Assembly (NCBI RefSeq): GCF_001418085.1
Contig: NZ_LIQH01000023.1
Coordinates: 1 to 36,955 of the forward strand
Origin: Lacinutrix algicola
Lineage (GTDB): Bacteria; Bacteroidota; Bacteroidia; Flavobacteriales; Flavobacteriaceae
DNA: 36,955 nucleotides
Reading direction: 5' to 3'
This document shows, piece by piece, positions 10,681 through 19,914 of this stretch (positions within the stretch are counted from its first letter, which is position 1; each line of letters opens with the position of its first letter). Under the pieces are notes generated by a model that was not told the origin of the DNA, made no database searches, and saw nothing but the letters and a program-made list of their open reading frames with translations. Both the position numbers and the translations under genes were made by a program.

Positions 10681-13600
10681 TTACTCCTCTAATCTAATGT
10701 CTAATGCTAGTCCTTTCAATTCGTGCATAAGTACGTTGAAAGATTCTGGTAATCCTGGATCTGGCATTGGCTCACCTTTTACGATTGCTTCGTAAGTTTT
10801 GGCTCTACCGACAACATCATCAGATTTTACTGTTAAGATTTCTCTTAATGTAGCAGATGCTCCATAAGCCTCTAGTGCCCATACTTCCATCTCTCCAAAA
10901 CGCTGACCACCAAATTGTGCTTTACCACCTAATGGTTGTTGTGTAATTAATGAGTATGGTCCTATAGAACGAGCGTGCATCTTATCGTCTACCATATGCC
11001 CTAACTTAAGCATGTAGATTACACCGACTGTTGCTGGTTGATCGAAACGTTCTCCTGTTCCACCATCGTATAAATATGTATGACCATATCTAGGTATTCC
11101 AGCTTCATCAGTTAATTCGTTAATTTGTTCAATAGTTGCTCCATCGAAAATTGGTGTTGCATAAGTACGACCTAAATCTTGACCGGCCCATCCTAATACA
11201 GTTTCATATATCTGTCCAATATTCATACGAGATGGTACACCTAATGGATTTAATACGATATCTACTGGAGTTCCATCTTCTAAGAAAGGCATATCTTCTT
11301 GACGAACTATACGTGCAACAATACCTTTGTTACCGTGACGTCCTGCCATTTTATCACCAACTTTAAGTTTACGCTTCTTAGCGATGTAAACTTTAGCTAA
11401 TTTAATAATACCTGCTGGTAACTCATCTCCTACAGAAATAGTAAACTTCTCACGACGTAAAGAACCTTGTAAGTCATTTTCCTTAATCTTGTAGTTGTGA
11501 ATTAAATCTGCAACTAATTTATTTGTATGATCATCTGTTGTCCAAGTACCTCCTGTTAAGTGAGTATAATCGTCAACCGAGTTTAACATTTTTAAAGTAA
11601 ACTTTTTACCTTTAGGTAAAACTTCTTCACCTAAATCGTTAAAGATACCTTGTGATGTTTTACCGTTTACAATAGTGAAAAGTTTTTCAACTAAAACAGC
11701 TTGTAAATCATCGAACTTATTATTGTAGATACCTTCTAATTGATTGATATCTTCTTTATCTTGAGCTCTCTTACGCTTATCCTTAATTGCACGAGCAAAT
11801 AACTTTTTGTTAATTACTACACCATGTAATGATGGAGATGCTTTTAAAGAAGCATCTTTTACATCACCTGCTTTGTCTCCAAAGATAGCACGTAATAACT
11901 TTTCTTCTGGTGTAGGATCAGATTCTCCTTTTGGAGTAATTTTACCAATAAGAATATCTCCTGGTTTAACTTCTGCTCCAATACGAATCATTCCATTTTC
12001 ATCAAGGTCTTTGGTAGCCTCTTCTGAAACATTAGGAATATCATTAGTTAATTCTTCATTACCTAATTTTGTATCTCTTACATCTAAAGAATACTCATCT
12101 ATATGAATAGAAGTGAATATATCTTCACGAACAACTTTTTCTGAAATTACAATTGCATCCTCAAAGTTATACCCTTTCCAAGGCATGAAGGCTACTTTCA
12201 TATTTCTACCTAAAGCTAACTCTCCTTTTTCAGTTGCATAACCTTCAGATAAAACCTGACCTTTTTTAACTTTATCACCTTTCTTAACGATTGGTTTTAA
12301 GTTAATAGAAGTACCTTGGTTTGTTTTTCTGAATTTTACTAAAGGATAAGATTTTGTATCACTTTCAAAACTTACTTTAGCTTCATCATCAGTACGTTCG
12401 TACTTAATAATGATCTCGTTAGCATCAACATATTCAACAACACCTTCTCCTGTAGCGTTAATTAACACACGAGAATCTGATGCTACTTGTCTTTCTAATC
12501 CTGTTCCAACAATAGGTGCTTGCGGACGTAATAATGGTACGGCCTGACGCATCATGTTAGATCCCATTAATGCACGGTTGGCATCATCATGTTCTAAGAA
12601 AGGAATTAAAGATGCAGATATTGAAGTAATTTGATTTGGTGCTACATCGGTATAATTTACTGCCGTAGGTTCAATTACTGGAAAATCCCCTTCTTGTCTT
12701 GCAATTACTTTCTCATCAAGAATCTTACCATCTTCATCTACTTTTACAGTAGCTTGGGCAATCATCATGTTTTCTTCTTCCTCCGCACTTAAATAAACTG
12801 GAGTATTTTTAATATCTACTACTCCATTTTCTACTTTTCTATAAGGCGTTTCTAAGAATCCCATAGAATTCACTTTCGCATATACAGATAAAGATGAAAT
12901 TAATCCAATGTTTGGACCTTCAGGAGTTTCAATAGGACATAAACGTCCGTAGTGTGTATAATGAACATCACGTACTTCGAAACCTGCTCTTTCTCTTGAT
13001 AAACCACCTGGTCCTAATGCCGATAGACGACGCTTGTGCGTAATCTCTGCAAGAGGATTCGTTTGATCCATAAATTGAGATAGTTGGTTAGTACCAAAGA
13101 AAGAATTAATAACAGACGATAAAGTCTTAGCATTAATTAAATCTATTGGAGTAAAAACTTCGTTATCACGAACATTCATACGTTCACGAATAGTACGAGC
13201 CATACGTGCTAAACCTACACCAAACTGAGAAGATAATTGCTCACCTACTGTACGTACACGACGGTTAGATAAGTGATCGATATCATCAATCTCTGCTTTA
13301 GAGTTTATTAACTCAATTAAATATTTAATAATAGTTATGATATCTTCTTTGGTAAGCACTTGCTTATCCATACCGATATCTAACTGTAATTTCTTGTTCA
13401 TTCTATAACGACCTACCTCTCCTAAAGAGTAACGTTGATCACTAAAAAATAATTTATCTATAATACCACGTGCTGTCTCCTCATCTGGCGGCTCAGCATT
13501 ACGTAATTGTCTATAGATGTGTTCTACTGCTTCTTTCTCCGAGTTTGTTGGATCTTTTTGAAGTGTATTATGTATAATTGCGTAATCTCCTTGTTGTGCA

Positions 13601-14493
13601 CTTTCTTTATGTAAAAGAATAGTTTTTACACCAACTTCTAAGATTTCTTCAATATTGTCTTTGTCTAATTCTGTATCACGATCAAGAACAATTTCGTTAC
13701 GCTCGATAGATACAACTTCACCTGTATCTTCATCAACGAAATCTTCATGCCATGTATTTAATACACGCGCTGCAAGCTTACGACCTAATATTTTCTTTAG
13801 TCCAGATTTTGATACTTTAACCTCTTCGGCTAAATCAAAAATCTCTAAAATGTCTTTATCTCTTTCAAAACCGATTGCTCTGAATAAAGTAGTAACAGGT
13901 AATTTCTTCTTTCTATCGATATAGGCATACATCACTTGGTTGATATCTGTAGCGAATTCGATCCAAGATCCTTTAAAAGGAATTACTCTTGCTGAATATA
14001 ATTTTGTTCCATTTGCATGGAAAGATTGCCCGAAGAATACACCTGGAGATCTATGTAATTGAGATACTACTACACGTTCTGCACCGTTGATACAAAAAGT
14101 ACCTGAAGGTGTCATATATGGTATTGTTCCTAAATATACATCTTGAACAATAGTTTCGAAATCTTCATGTTCAGGATCTGTACAATAAAGCTTTAACCTT
14201 GCTTTTAATGGAACGCTATATGTAAGCCCTCTTTCTATACACTCATCTATAGCGTATCTTGGTGGATCGACAAAGTAATCTAAGAATTCTAAAACGAATT
14301 GATTACGAGTATCTGTGATTGGAAAGTTCTCCATGAAGGTGTTGTACAATCCTTCATTACCTCTTTCTTCAGATTTTGTTTCAAGTTGGAAAAAATCCTG
14401 GAAGGATTTTATTTGAATATCCATGAAATCTGGATATTCAGTTCTATTTACAATAGACGAGAAATTTAATCTTTCAGCTTGTGTTACTAACAT
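10681..14493 (-). CDS. rpoB: DNA-directed RNA polymerase subunit beta
   Basis: The product has 1270 residues. It forms the second half of the RNA polymerase active-site cleft and the rifampicin pocket. The start is the ATG at 14491-14493 ([13 protein letters not shown]); an in-frame TTG one codon earlier is not needed. The rifampicin region [20 protein letters not shown] carries the sensitive-type residues D476, H486 and S491 (E. coli D516, H526, S531). Conserved blocks include [53 protein letters not shown] and, near the C-terminus, [21 protein letters not shown]. It sits between rplL and rpoC, as in nearly all bacteria. Two hairpins lie in the 124 nt before it. Confidence 0.98.
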   Translation of the reverse strand: MLVTQAERLNFSSIVNRTEYPDFMDIQIKSFQDFFQLETKSEERGNEGLYNTFMENFPITDTRNQFVLEFLDYFVDPPRYAIDECIERGLTYSVPLKARLKLYCTDPEHEDFETIVQDVYLGTIPYMTPSGTFCINGAERVVVSQLHRSPGVFFGQSFHANGTKLYSARVIPFKGSWIEFATDINQVMYAYIDRKKKLPVTTLFRAIGFERDKDILEIFDLAEEVKVSKSGLKKILGRKLAARVLNTWHEDFVDEDTGEVVSIERNEIVLDRDTELDKDNIEEILEVGVKTILLHKESAQQGDYAIIHNTLQKDPTNSEKEAVEHIYRQLRNAEPPDEETARGIIDKLFFSDQRYSLGEVGRYRMNKKLQLDIGMDKQVLTKEDIITIIKYLIELINSKAEIDDIDHLSNRRVRTVGEQLSSQFGVGLARMARTIRERMNVRDNEVFTPIDLINAKTLSSVINSFFGTNQLSQFMDQTNPLAEITHKRRLSALGPGGLSRERAGFEVRDVHYTHYGRLCPIETPEGPNIGLISSLSVYAKVNSMGFLETPYRKVENGVVDIKNTPVYLSAEEEENMMIAQATVKVDEDGKILDEKVIARQEGDFPVIEPTAVNYTDVAPNQITSISASLIPFLEHDDANRALMGSNMMRQAVPLLRPQAPIVGTGLERQVASDSRVLINATGEGVVEYVDANEIIIKYERTDDEAKVSFESDTKSYPLVKFRKTNQGTSINLKPIVKKGDKVKKGQVLSEGYATEKGELALGRNMKVAFMPWKGYNFEDAIVISEKVVREDIFTSIHIDEYSLDVRDTKLGNEELTNDIPNVSEEATKDLDENGMIRIGAEVKPGDILIGKITPKGESDPTPEEKLLRAIFGDKAGDVKDASLKASPSLHGVVINKKLFARAIKDKRKRAQDKEDINQLEGIYNNKFDDLQAVLVEKLFTIVNGKTSQGIFNDLGEEVLPKGKKFTLKMLNSVDDYTHLTGGTWTTDDHTNKLVADLIHNYKIKENDLQGSLRREKFTISVGDELPAGIIKLAKVYIAKKRKLKVGDKMAGRHGNKGIVARIVRQEDMPFLEDGTPVDIVLNPLGVPSRMNIGQIYETVLGWAGQDLGRTYATPIFDGATIEQINELTDEAGIPRYGHTYLYDGGTGERFDQPATVGVIYMLKLGHMVDDKMHARSIGPYSLITQQPLGGKAQFGGQRFGEMEVWALEAYGASATLREILTVKSDDVVGRAKTYEAIVKGEPMPDPGLPESFNVLMHELKGLALDIRLEE

Positions 14494-14513
14494 CAATGGA
14501 CGAAATTTTGATT

Positions 14514-14550
14514 AAAAAAAAATACTTGTATATAGGTACTAGCTATATAC
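14514..14550 (-). terminator. Attenuator-like hairpin upstream of rpoB
   Basis: On the minus strand GTATATAG (complement of 14543-14550) and CTATATAC (complement of 14528-14535) form an 8-bp stem around a 7-nt loop. A 5-nt spacer AAGTA and then nine T (14514-14522) follow. It ends about 20 nt before the rpoB ATG. The spacer before the T tract suggests partial and not complete termination. Confidence 0.6.
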
Positions 14551-14561
14551 GACAAATGGTC

Positions 14562-14590
14562 TAGGTCTTAGAGAGTAATCTCAAGACCTA
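14562..14590 (-). promoter_or_regulatory. Stem-loop between rplL and rpoB
   Basis: TAGGTCTT (14562-14569) pairs with AAGACCTA (14583-14590), and after one bulged A, GAGA pairs with TCTC around a GTAA loop. This gives a 12-bp stem without a following T tract. Its position between ribosomal-protein and polymerase genes resembles the RNase III processing hairpin of the E. coli rplL-rpoB spacer; the analogy is inference. Confidence 0.6.
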
Positions 14591-14617
14591 AACCTTTGTA
14601 AAAATTATTAGTAAGAC

Positions 14618-14989
14618 TTATTTAAGTTCTACCTCTGCTCCTGCCTCTTCTAATTGAGTTTTAAGAGCTTCTGCTTCATCTTTAGAAACACCTTCTTTGA
14701 TTGCACTTGGTGCATCATCAACTAAACCTTTAGCTTCTTTTAATCCTAATCCAGTTAATTCCTTAACTAATTTTACAACAGCTAACTTAGCGCTACCTGC
14801 AGCTTTTAAGATTACATCAAATTCTGTTTGCTCTTCAGCAGCGTCTCCACCACCTGCAGCTGGACCAGCTACTACTGCTGCTGCAGCAGGCTCGATACCA
14901 TATTCATCTTTTAATATAGTTGCTAACTCATTTACTTCTTTAACTGTAAGGTTAACTAATTGTTCTGCGAAATCTTTTAATTCTGCCAT
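14618..14989 (-). CDS. rplL: 50S ribosomal protein L7/L12
   Basis: The product has 123 residues, the usual length. The N-terminal dimerisation helices ([29 protein letters not shown]) are followed by an Ala/Gly-rich hinge ([14 protein letters not shown]) and the compact factor-binding domain ([35 protein letters not shown]). It forms the multimeric stalk that recruits EF-Tu, EF-G, IF2 and RF3 to the ribosome. It lies 55 nt after rplJ, whose product anchors it, and is followed by the two-hairpin leader of rpoB. Confidence 0.98.
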   Translation of the reverse strand: MAELKDFAEQLVNLTVKEVNELATILKDEYGIEPAAAAVVAGPAAGGGDAAEEQTEFDVILKAAGSAKLAVVKLVKELTGLGLKEAKGLVDDAPSAIKEGVSKDEAEALKTQLEEAGAEVELK

Positions 14990-15044
14990 TTGTGATAATT
15001 TTTTTAATTTTAATATTTAAGTGTAAAGTGCGTACTTTTTAATA

Positions 15045-15566
15045 TTATCCCTCTTTTTGAGATAATGTTTTAAGAATACCAGAAAGTGTTTGTCCACTTG
15101 ATTTAAGTGCAGAAATAACGTTCTTCGCAGGAGATTGTAATAATCCAATGATATCCCCTAATAATTCTTCTTTAGATTTGATTTCAACTAACATATCTAG
15201 TTGATCATCTCCAATATATACTGTTTCTTCAATAAAAGCTCCTTTTAAAAGAGGCTTCTCAGCTTTCTTACGGAAAGCTTTAATTACCTTCGCTGGTGCA
15301 TTACCAGTCTCAGAGTACATTACTGAAGTATTACCTTTAAGCGTTGTTGGTAAGTCTCCAAAATCTCTATCTGAAGCTTCCATTGCTTTTTCAAGTAATG
15401 TGTTTTTTACTACTGATAATTTTACGTTTGCTTTAAAACAAGCACGACGTAAATCTGAAGTATTACCTGCATTTAATCCTGATAAATCAGTTAAATAGAT
15501 ATTAGCATTTTCGGCTAACTGAGCAGTTAATTCTTCAATAACTTGTGATTTTTCTTCTCTTGTCAT
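15045..15566 (-). CDS. rplJ: 50S ribosomal protein L10
   Basis: The product has 173 residues. The N-terminal 23S rRNA-binding domain (MTREEKSQVIEELTAQLAENANIYLTDLSGL, then LRRACFKANVKLSVVKNTLLEKAM) is followed by a C-terminal helix that docks L7/L12 dimers (SPAKNVISALKSSGQTLSGILKTLSQ). It forms the base of the ribosomal stalk. It follows rplA by only 18 nt, so there is no room for a long L10 leader of the type that controls rplJL in E. coli and Bacillus. Control is therefore probably at the operon level or different in kind. Confidence 0.97.
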   Translation of the reverse strand: MTREEKSQVIEELTAQLAENANIYLTDLSGLNAGNTSDLRRACFKANVKLSVVKNTLLEKAMEASDRDFGDLPTTLKGNTSVMYSETGNAPAKVIKAFRKKAEKPLLKGAFIEETVYIGDDQLDMLVEIKSKEELLGDIIGLLQSPAKNVISALKSSGQTLSGILKTLSQKEG

Positions 15567-15585
15567 AATAAAAGTTATTTAACTA

Positions 15586-16275
15586 CTAACCGATTTTTGT
15601 TTCAACTGCAATACTTGGACTCATTGTAGAAGACATAAAAATGCTTTTTACATAAATTCCTTTTGAAGCAGTTGGCTTCAGTTTCATTAATGTTGTTAAT
15701 AATTCGTTTGCGTTTTCTTTAATCTTATCAGCACTAAAAGATGCTTTTCCAATTGCAGCGTGAACGATACCAGTTTTATCAACTTTAAAGTCAATTTTAC
15801 CAGCTTTAACTTCTGTTACAGCTTTTGCAACATCCATAGTTACAGTACCTGTTTTAGGGTTAGGCATTAAACCACGAGGACCTAATACACGTCCTAAAGG
15901 ACCTAATTTACCCATAACACTTGGCATAGTAATGATTACGTCTACGTCTGTCCAACCACCTTTTATTTTATCAAGGTACTCATCTAAACCAACGAAATCT
16001 GCACCAGCTTCCTTAGCTTCTGCTTCTTTGTCTGGAGTTACTAATGCTAATACTTTTACATCTTTACCTGTACCATGAGGAAGAGATACTACACCTCTAA
16101 CCATTTGGTTTGCTTTTCTAGGATCTACTCCTAAACGTACAGCTAAATCGATTGAAGCATCAAACTTAGTGTTAGTAATTTCTTTTATTAGTGCTGAAGC
16201 ATCTTGTAAAGAATATACTTTATCCTTTTCTAGCTTTGCAACAGCCTCTTTACGTTTCTTTGTTAATTTTGCCAT
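15586..16275 (-). CDS. rplA: 50S ribosomal protein L1
   Basis: The product has 229 residues, typical for bacterial L1. It builds the mobile L1 stalk that handles deacylated tRNA in the E site. Recognisable blocks are [15 protein letters not shown] at the start, [19 protein letters not shown], the L1 signature [25 protein letters not shown], and the C-terminal [14 protein letters not shown]. It is separated from rplK by 17 nt and from rplJ by 19 nt, clearly one operon. In other bacteria L1 represses the rplKA mRNA; no L1-site mimic was identified here. Confidence 0.98.
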   Translation of the reverse strand: MAKLTKKRKEAVAKLEKDKVYSLQDASALIKEITNTKFDASIDLAVRLGVDPRKANQMVRGVVSLPHGTGKDVKVLALVTPDKEAEAKEAGADFVGLDEYLDKIKGGWTDVDVIITMPSVMGKLGPLGRVLGPRGLMPNPKTGTVTMDVAKAVTEVKAGKIDFKVDKTGIVHAAIGKASFSADKIKENANELLTTLMKLKPTASKGIYVKSIFMSSTMSPSIAVETKIG

Positions 16276-16292
16276 TTTAAAATCTTTTTAGG

Positions 16293-16733
16293 TTAATTAG
16301 GTGCTTCACCACCTTTAACAGTTATACCCATAGATCTTGCAGTACCTGCGATCATTTTCATTGCTGATCCAATTGTAAATGCATTTAAATCTACCATTTT
16401 GTCTTCTGCAATAGTTTTAATTTGATCCCAAGTTACCTTAGCTACTTTACGTACATGAGGTTCACCTGATCCTTTTTTCACCTTGGCCGCTTCTAATAAT
16501 TGTACTGCAGCTGGTGGAGTTTTAATTACAAAGTCAAATGATTTGTCTTTATAAACAGATATCACAACTGGTAATACTTTACCAGCTTTGTCTTGAGTTC
16601 TAGCATTAAACTGCTTACAGAACTCCATGATATTAACACCAGCGGCACCTAAAGCGGGTCCAACCGGTGGCGACGGATTCGCTGCACCTCCCCTTACTTG
16701 TAATTTGACTACTTTGCCTAATTCTTTTGCCAT
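16293..16733 (-). CDS. rplK: 50S ribosomal protein L11
   Basis: The product has 146 residues. The N-terminal domain contains the proline-rich switch [31 protein letters not shown], and the C-terminal rRNA-binding domain ends with [24 protein letters not shown]. It is part of the GTPase-associated centre with rRNA helices 43/44 and is the site of thiostrepton action; in species with RelA it is needed for the stringent response. It follows nusG by 75 nt. A short inverted repeat (TTAAATC/GATTTAA) lies in that gap. Confidence 0.98.
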   Translation of the reverse strand: MAKELGKVVKLQVRGGAANPSPPVGPALGAAGVNIMEFCKQFNARTQDKAGKVLPVVISVYKDKSFDFVIKTPPAAVQLLEAAKVKKGSGEPHVRKVAKVTWDQIKTIAEDKMVDLNAFTIGSAMKMIAGTARSMGITVKGGEAPN

Positions 16734-16808
16734 TTTAAATAATTTAGTTTCGTATTAAATCTATTTTGAAGCTGATTTAACACTTTCTTTATTGTATTGT
16801 AACAATTA

Positions 16809-17363
16809 TTAAATTTTTTCTACTTGCATGTAACTTAACTCTAATGGTGTTTTTCTTCCAAAAATCTTAACCATTACTTCAAGCTTACGCTTTTCTTCAT
16901 TAATGTTTTCGATAGTTCCATCAAAACCATTAAAAGGTCCATCTATAACTTTTACAGTTTCTCCTTTTGTAAATGGAATAGCAACACTAGAATCCATATC
17001 TACAGATAATTCATCTACTTTACCTAACATTCTATTTACTTCAGATTGTCTTAAAGGTAATGGATCACCGCCTTTAGTTGCACCTAAGAAACCTATTACA
17101 TTTGTTATTGATCTAATGATATGTGGAACTTCACCTGTAAGGTTAGCCTTTATCATTATATAACCACTGAAATATACTTTTTCTTTGTTTATTTTTTTTC
17201 CGTTTCTTATTTGAACTACATTTTCTGTTGGAACTAAAACCTGCTCAACATAATCTTGTAAACCTAAACGCGCAATTTCGTTTTCAATATAAGTTTTGAT
17301 CTTATTTTCTTGACCACTTACTGCTCTTACAACGTACCACTTTTTTTCTCCTACTTCAGCCAT
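16809..17363 (-). CDS. nusG: Transcription termination/antitermination factor NusG
   Basis: The product has 184 residues. The N-terminal NGN domain (KKWYVVRAVSGQENKIKTYIENEI, VLVPTENVV, VYFSGYIMIKANL, TNVIGFLG) is followed by a linker and a C-terminal KOW domain (FTKGETVKVIDGPFNGFDGTIENIN). It binds the RNA polymerase clamp, affects pausing and termination, and links polymerase to ribosome or Rho. It is 9 nt downstream of secE and 75 nt upstream of rplK. At this length, with a direct NGN-KOW join, it is the general NusG and not a specialised paralogue. Confidence 0.97.
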   Translation of the reverse strand: MAEVGEKKWYVVRAVSGQENKIKTYIENEIARLGLQDYVEQVLVPTENVVQIRNGKKINKEKVYFSGYIMIKANLTGEVPHIIRSITNVIGFLGATKGGDPLPLRQSEVNRMLGKVDELSVDMDSSVAIPFTKGETVKVIDGPFNGFDGTIENINEEKRKLEVMVKIFGRKTPLELSYMQVEKI

Positions 17364-17372
17364 AACTTTATA

Positions 17373-17567
17373 TTAACTAATTAATTTAAAGTATTCGCTT
17401 ATAACTCTACTGAAAACAGAATCAATTCCCCAAATTGCTAAAGAGAATATAATTGAAAATACAGCAACTAAAATTGTTAACTTTTGTACTTCTGGCCAAG
17501 GCGTCCAAGTCACATTGTTTTTCAATTCACCGAATGATTCTTTAATATAATTTACTATTCCAGCCAT
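17373..17567 (-). CDS. secE: Preprotein translocase subunit SecE
   Basis: A 64-residue single-helix SecE, the short form found in most bacteria outside the Gammaproteobacteria. An amphipathic segment (VNYIKESFGELKNNVTWTPWPEVQKLT) precedes one transmembrane helix (ILVAVFSIIFSLAIWGIDSVF). It clamps SecY in the inner-membrane Sec translocon. The ATG at 17565-17567 (MAGIVNYIK) is preferred to an in-frame TTG two codons upstream. It lies between tRNA-Trp and nusG, the standard position. Confidence 0.95.
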   Translation of the reverse strand: MAGIVNYIKESFGELKNNVTWTPWPEVQKLTILVAVFSIIFSLAIWGIDSVFSRVISEYFKLIS

Positions 17568-17658
17568 TTTCAATCTTTATTTTGCGATAGACATACTACT
17601 ACATTTATCAAATTCGTCTTAGTTAAAAAGGTTTATTAAAAGCCTTAATTACTATAAG

Positions 17659-17731
17659 CACGGGCGGAGAGACTCGAACTCCCGACACCTGGTTTTGGAG
17701 ACCAGTGCTCTACCAACTGAGCTACGCCCGT
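17659..17731 (-). tRNA. tRNA-Trp (anticodon CCA)
   Basis: The 73-nt cloverleaf has acceptor pairing ACGGGCG with CGCCCGT, discriminator G, D arm AGCTCAGTTGGTAGAGC, anticodon arm CTGGT-CTCCAAA-ACCAG with CCA, and T arm with TTCGAGT. The terminal CCA is not encoded. It lies between tuf and secE, a position that differs from the E. coli tufB-secE junction. Confidence 0.97.
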
Positions 17732-17737
17732 AAATAT

Positions 17738-17773
17738 GAGTTAAGGCATCACGAAAACGAGACACCTTAACTC
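17738..17773 (-). promoter_or_regulatory. Stem-loop between tuf and tRNA-Trp
   Basis: GAGTTAAGG (17738-17746) and CCTTAACTC (17765-17773) are a perfect 9-bp inverted repeat enclosing 18 nt. No T tract follows on the coding strand. It may be a processing signal that separates the tuf message from the tRNA precursor. Confidence 0.5.
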
Positions 17774-17792
17774 TATATTGGTTAGACTAAAA

Positions 17793-18980
17793 TTAGTCTA
17801 AGATTTCAGTTACCTGACCTGCACCAACTGTTCTACCTCCTTCACGTATAGCGAAACGTAGTCCAACATTCATTGCAATTGCTTGAATTAACTCAACATG
17901 TATTGTTAAGTTATCTCCTGGCATAACCATCTCAACTCCTTCTGGTAATGCAATATTTCCAGTTACATCCGTTGTACGAACGTAAAATTGAGGACGGTAG
18001 TTATTGTGGAATGGAGTGTGACGTCCACCTTCTTCTTTCTTAAGGATATAAACCTCTGCTTTAAATTTAGCATGTGGAGTTACAGAACCTGGCTTACAGA
18101 TTACCATACCTCTTGAGATTTGAGACTTTTCAATACCTCTTAATAAGATACCTGCATTATCTCCAGCTTCACCTCTATCTAATATTTGACGGAACATTTC
18201 AATTCCAGTAATAGTTGAAGTAATTTTCTCAGCACCCATACCAATAATTTCTACAGGATCTCCTGTGTTAGCGATACCAGTCTCAATACGACCAGTTGCT
18301 ACAGTACCACGACCTGTAATTGAAAATACATCTTCAATAGGCATTAAGAAAGGCTTATCAACTTCTCTTAAAGGTTCTTCAATCCAAGCATCAACTTGCT
18401 CCATTAATTCTAATACAGTATCAACCCACTTTTGCTCACCGTTAAGTGCACCTAAAGCAGAACCCGATACTACAGGTCCGTTATCACCATCATACTCATA
18501 GAATGATAATAATTCACGAACTTCCATATCAACTAACTCTAAAAGCTCTTCATCATCAACCATATCCACTTTATTTAAGAATACTACTATTCTTGGGATA
18601 CCTACTTGACGACCTAATAAGATGTGCTCACGAGTTTGTGGCATTGGACCATCTGTTGCAGCTACAACTAATATAGCTCCATCCATTTGTGCAGCACCTG
18701 TAACCATGTTCTTAACATAATCGGCGTGACCTGGACAATCTACGTGTGCGTAGTGACGATTTGCTGTTGCATATTCTACGTGTGAAGTATTAATTGTAAT
18801 ACCTCTTTCTTTCTCTTCAGGAGCGTTATCAATTTGATCGAAATCTTTTGCTTCTGAGAAACCTGCATCAGCTAATACTTTAGTAATAGCAGCAGTTAAA
18901 GTTGTTTTACCGTGATCTACGTGTCCAATTGTACCAATGTTTAAGTGTGGTTTTGAACGATCGAAAGTTGCCTTTGCCAT
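17793..18980 (-). CDS. tuf: Elongation factor Tu
   Basis: The product has 395 residues and delivers aminoacyl-tRNA to the ribosomal A site. G1 is GHVDHGKTT (residues 19-27), the effector region is [16 protein letters not shown]3 is DCPGHADY and G4 is NKVD. Domain 2 includes [13 protein letters not shown] and domain 3 ends with [17 protein letters not shown]. It lies between tRNA-Thr(GGT) and tRNA-Trp, so it is the tRNA-linked tuf copy. Many Bacteroidetes carry just one tuf gene; that cannot be judged from this window. The start [25 protein letters not shown] is standard. Confidence 0.98.
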   Translation of the reverse strand: MAKATFDRSKPHLNIGTIGHVDHGKTTLTAAITKVLADAGFSEAKDFDQIDNAPEEKERGITINTSHVEYATANRHYAHVDCPGHADYVKNMVTGAAQMDGAILVVAATDGPMPQTREHILLGRQVGIPRIVVFLNKVDMVDDEELLELVDMEVRELLSFYEYDGDNGPVVSGSALGALNGEQKWVDTVLELMEQVDAWIEEPLREVDKPFLMPIEDVFSITGRGTVATGRIETGIANTGDPVEIIGMGAEKITSTITGIEMFRQILDRGEAGDNAGILLRGIEKSQISRGMVICKPGSVTPHAKFKAEVYILKKEEGGRHTPFHNNYRPQFYVRTTDVTGNIALPEGVEMVMPGDNLTIHVELIQAIAMNVGLRFAIREGGRTVGAGQVTEILD

Positions 18981-19049
18981 GTTTTAATAATTTAATCTTA
19001 GTTATATAATAATTTAATGTTCTATTTTTTGTTGTAATTTAATAAATTG

Positions 19050-19121
19050 AGCCAATGACGGGAATTGAACCCGTGACCTCTTCCTTACCAAGGAAACGCT
19101 CTACCTCTGAGCTACACCGGC
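19050..19121 (-). tRNA. tRNA-Thr (anticodon GGT)
   Basis: The 72-nt cloverleaf has acceptor GCCGGTG paired with CATTGGC through two G-U pairs, discriminator T, anticodon stem TTTCC/GGAAG with GGT in the loop, and T loop TTCAATT. CCA is not encoded. It directly precedes tuf. Confidence 0.96.
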
Positions 19122-19132
19122 TTAAATATTAG

Positions 19133-19205
19133 AGCGAGAGACCAGGTTCGAACTGGCGACATTCAGCTTGGAAGGCTGACGCTCTACCAACTGAGCTACT
19201 CTCGC
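19133..19205 (-). tRNA. tRNA-Gly (anticodon TCC)
   Basis: The 73-nt cloverleaf has acceptor GCGAGAG paired with CTCTCGC, discriminator T, anticodon stem TCAGC/GCTGA with TCC in the loop, and T loop TTCGAAC. CCA is not encoded. It lies 11 nt upstream of tRNA-Thr(GGT). Confidence 0.96.
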
Positions 19206-19256
19206 AATTATTTAATAATTCTTTGTTTAAAACTTACTTTTTCTTGGTAAAAAAAG

Positions 19257-19338
<82 letters not shown>

Positions 19339-19403
19339 AATCTTAAACTTATCAATATTTTAAAGAACTTTAAAAAAAGTTTTTTCAACTTCTTTTATTT
19401 TAG

Positions 19404-19477
19404 AGCCGATGGAGGGACTCGAACCCACGACCTGCTGATTACAAATCAGCTGCTCTAGCCAGCTGAGCTACATCGGC
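19404..19477 (-). tRNA. tRNA-Thr (anticodon TGT)
   Basis: The 74-nt cloverleaf has acceptor GCCGATG paired with CATCGGC, discriminator T, and anticodon stem GCTGA/TCAGC with loop TTTGTAA giving TGT. The T arm GTGGG/CCCTC has one T-T mismatch at 50-64. It is the first tRNA of the cluster and lies just after the promoter/terminator element at 19498-19535. Confidence 0.96.
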
Positions 19478-19497
19478 TTTTAATACCTTTTTTTGGT

Positions 19498-19526
19498 AAA
19501 AAAAAGTCCGCTATTTCTAACGGACT
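19498..19526 (-). terminator. Intrinsic terminator of xerC-hpf
   Basis: On the minus strand AGTCCG (19521-19526) pairs with CGGACT (19505-19510) around a short partly paired loop. Seven T (19498-19504) follow directly. It lies about 50 nt after the hpf stop codon and 20 nt before tRNA-Thr(TGT). Confidence 0.8.
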
Positions 19527-19527
19527 G

Positions 19528-19556
19528 CAAATGTATATATTTATTTAGATATTCGA
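19528..19556 (-). promoter_or_regulatory. Promoter of the tRNA-tuf cluster
   Basis: TACATTTG on the minus strand (19528-19535) is a perfect Bacteroidetes -7 element. A near -33 element, TTC in place of TTG, lies 19 nt upstream. The box ends one base before the left arm of the hpf terminator, so transcription would start inside that arm. Confidence 0.6.
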
Positions 19557-19578
19557 AAACATTTTTTACATATTTTTT

Positions 19579-19881
19579 TCATAAATGTGCTCTTAATTTC
19601 TCTTTTCGCTTTTTTAGCTGTCTTTCTAACGATGCAATTGCGCTATCAGCGCCTTCTTCGAAAGATTTACATTGTTTTTTTACAACAAAACTATCTCCAG
19701 GAACGCTAACTCGTGCTTCAAAAACTTTATTTTCTTTACCTGTTGTGTTTTCTACTTTCAAAAACACGTCAGATTTTATGACTTTATCGAAATACGTTTC
19801 TAACTTATCCATTCGTTCTTGAACGAAGTTTAATAATTTTGGATTTGCATTGAAATTTACTGCTTGCATGTTTACTTTCAT
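19579..19881 (-). CDS. hpf: Ribosome hibernation-promoting factor, short form
   Basis: A 100-residue HPF/RaiA-family protein. Members bind the mRNA/tRNA channel of the 30S subunit in stationary phase and silence ribosomes. Visible features are MKVNMQAVNFNANPKLLNFVQERMDKLETYFDKV, a VFLKVEN strand and the basic C-terminal helix SAIASLERQLKKRKEKLRAHL. There is no C-terminal dimerisation extension, so it is the short type. The ATG at 19881 is chosen because upstream in-frame codons add residues unlike the family. The gene follows xerC by 33 nt, is cotranscribed with it, and ends at the terminator at 19498-19526. Confidence 0.92.
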   Translation of the reverse strand: MKVNMQAVNFNANPKLLNFVQERMDKLETYFDKVIKSDVFLKVENTTGKENKVFEARVSVPGDSFVVKKQCKSFEEGADSAIASLERQLKKRKEKLRAHL

Positions 19882-19914
19882 AAGCGTTGTATTAAATAGG
19901 TTATACAATAGCTG

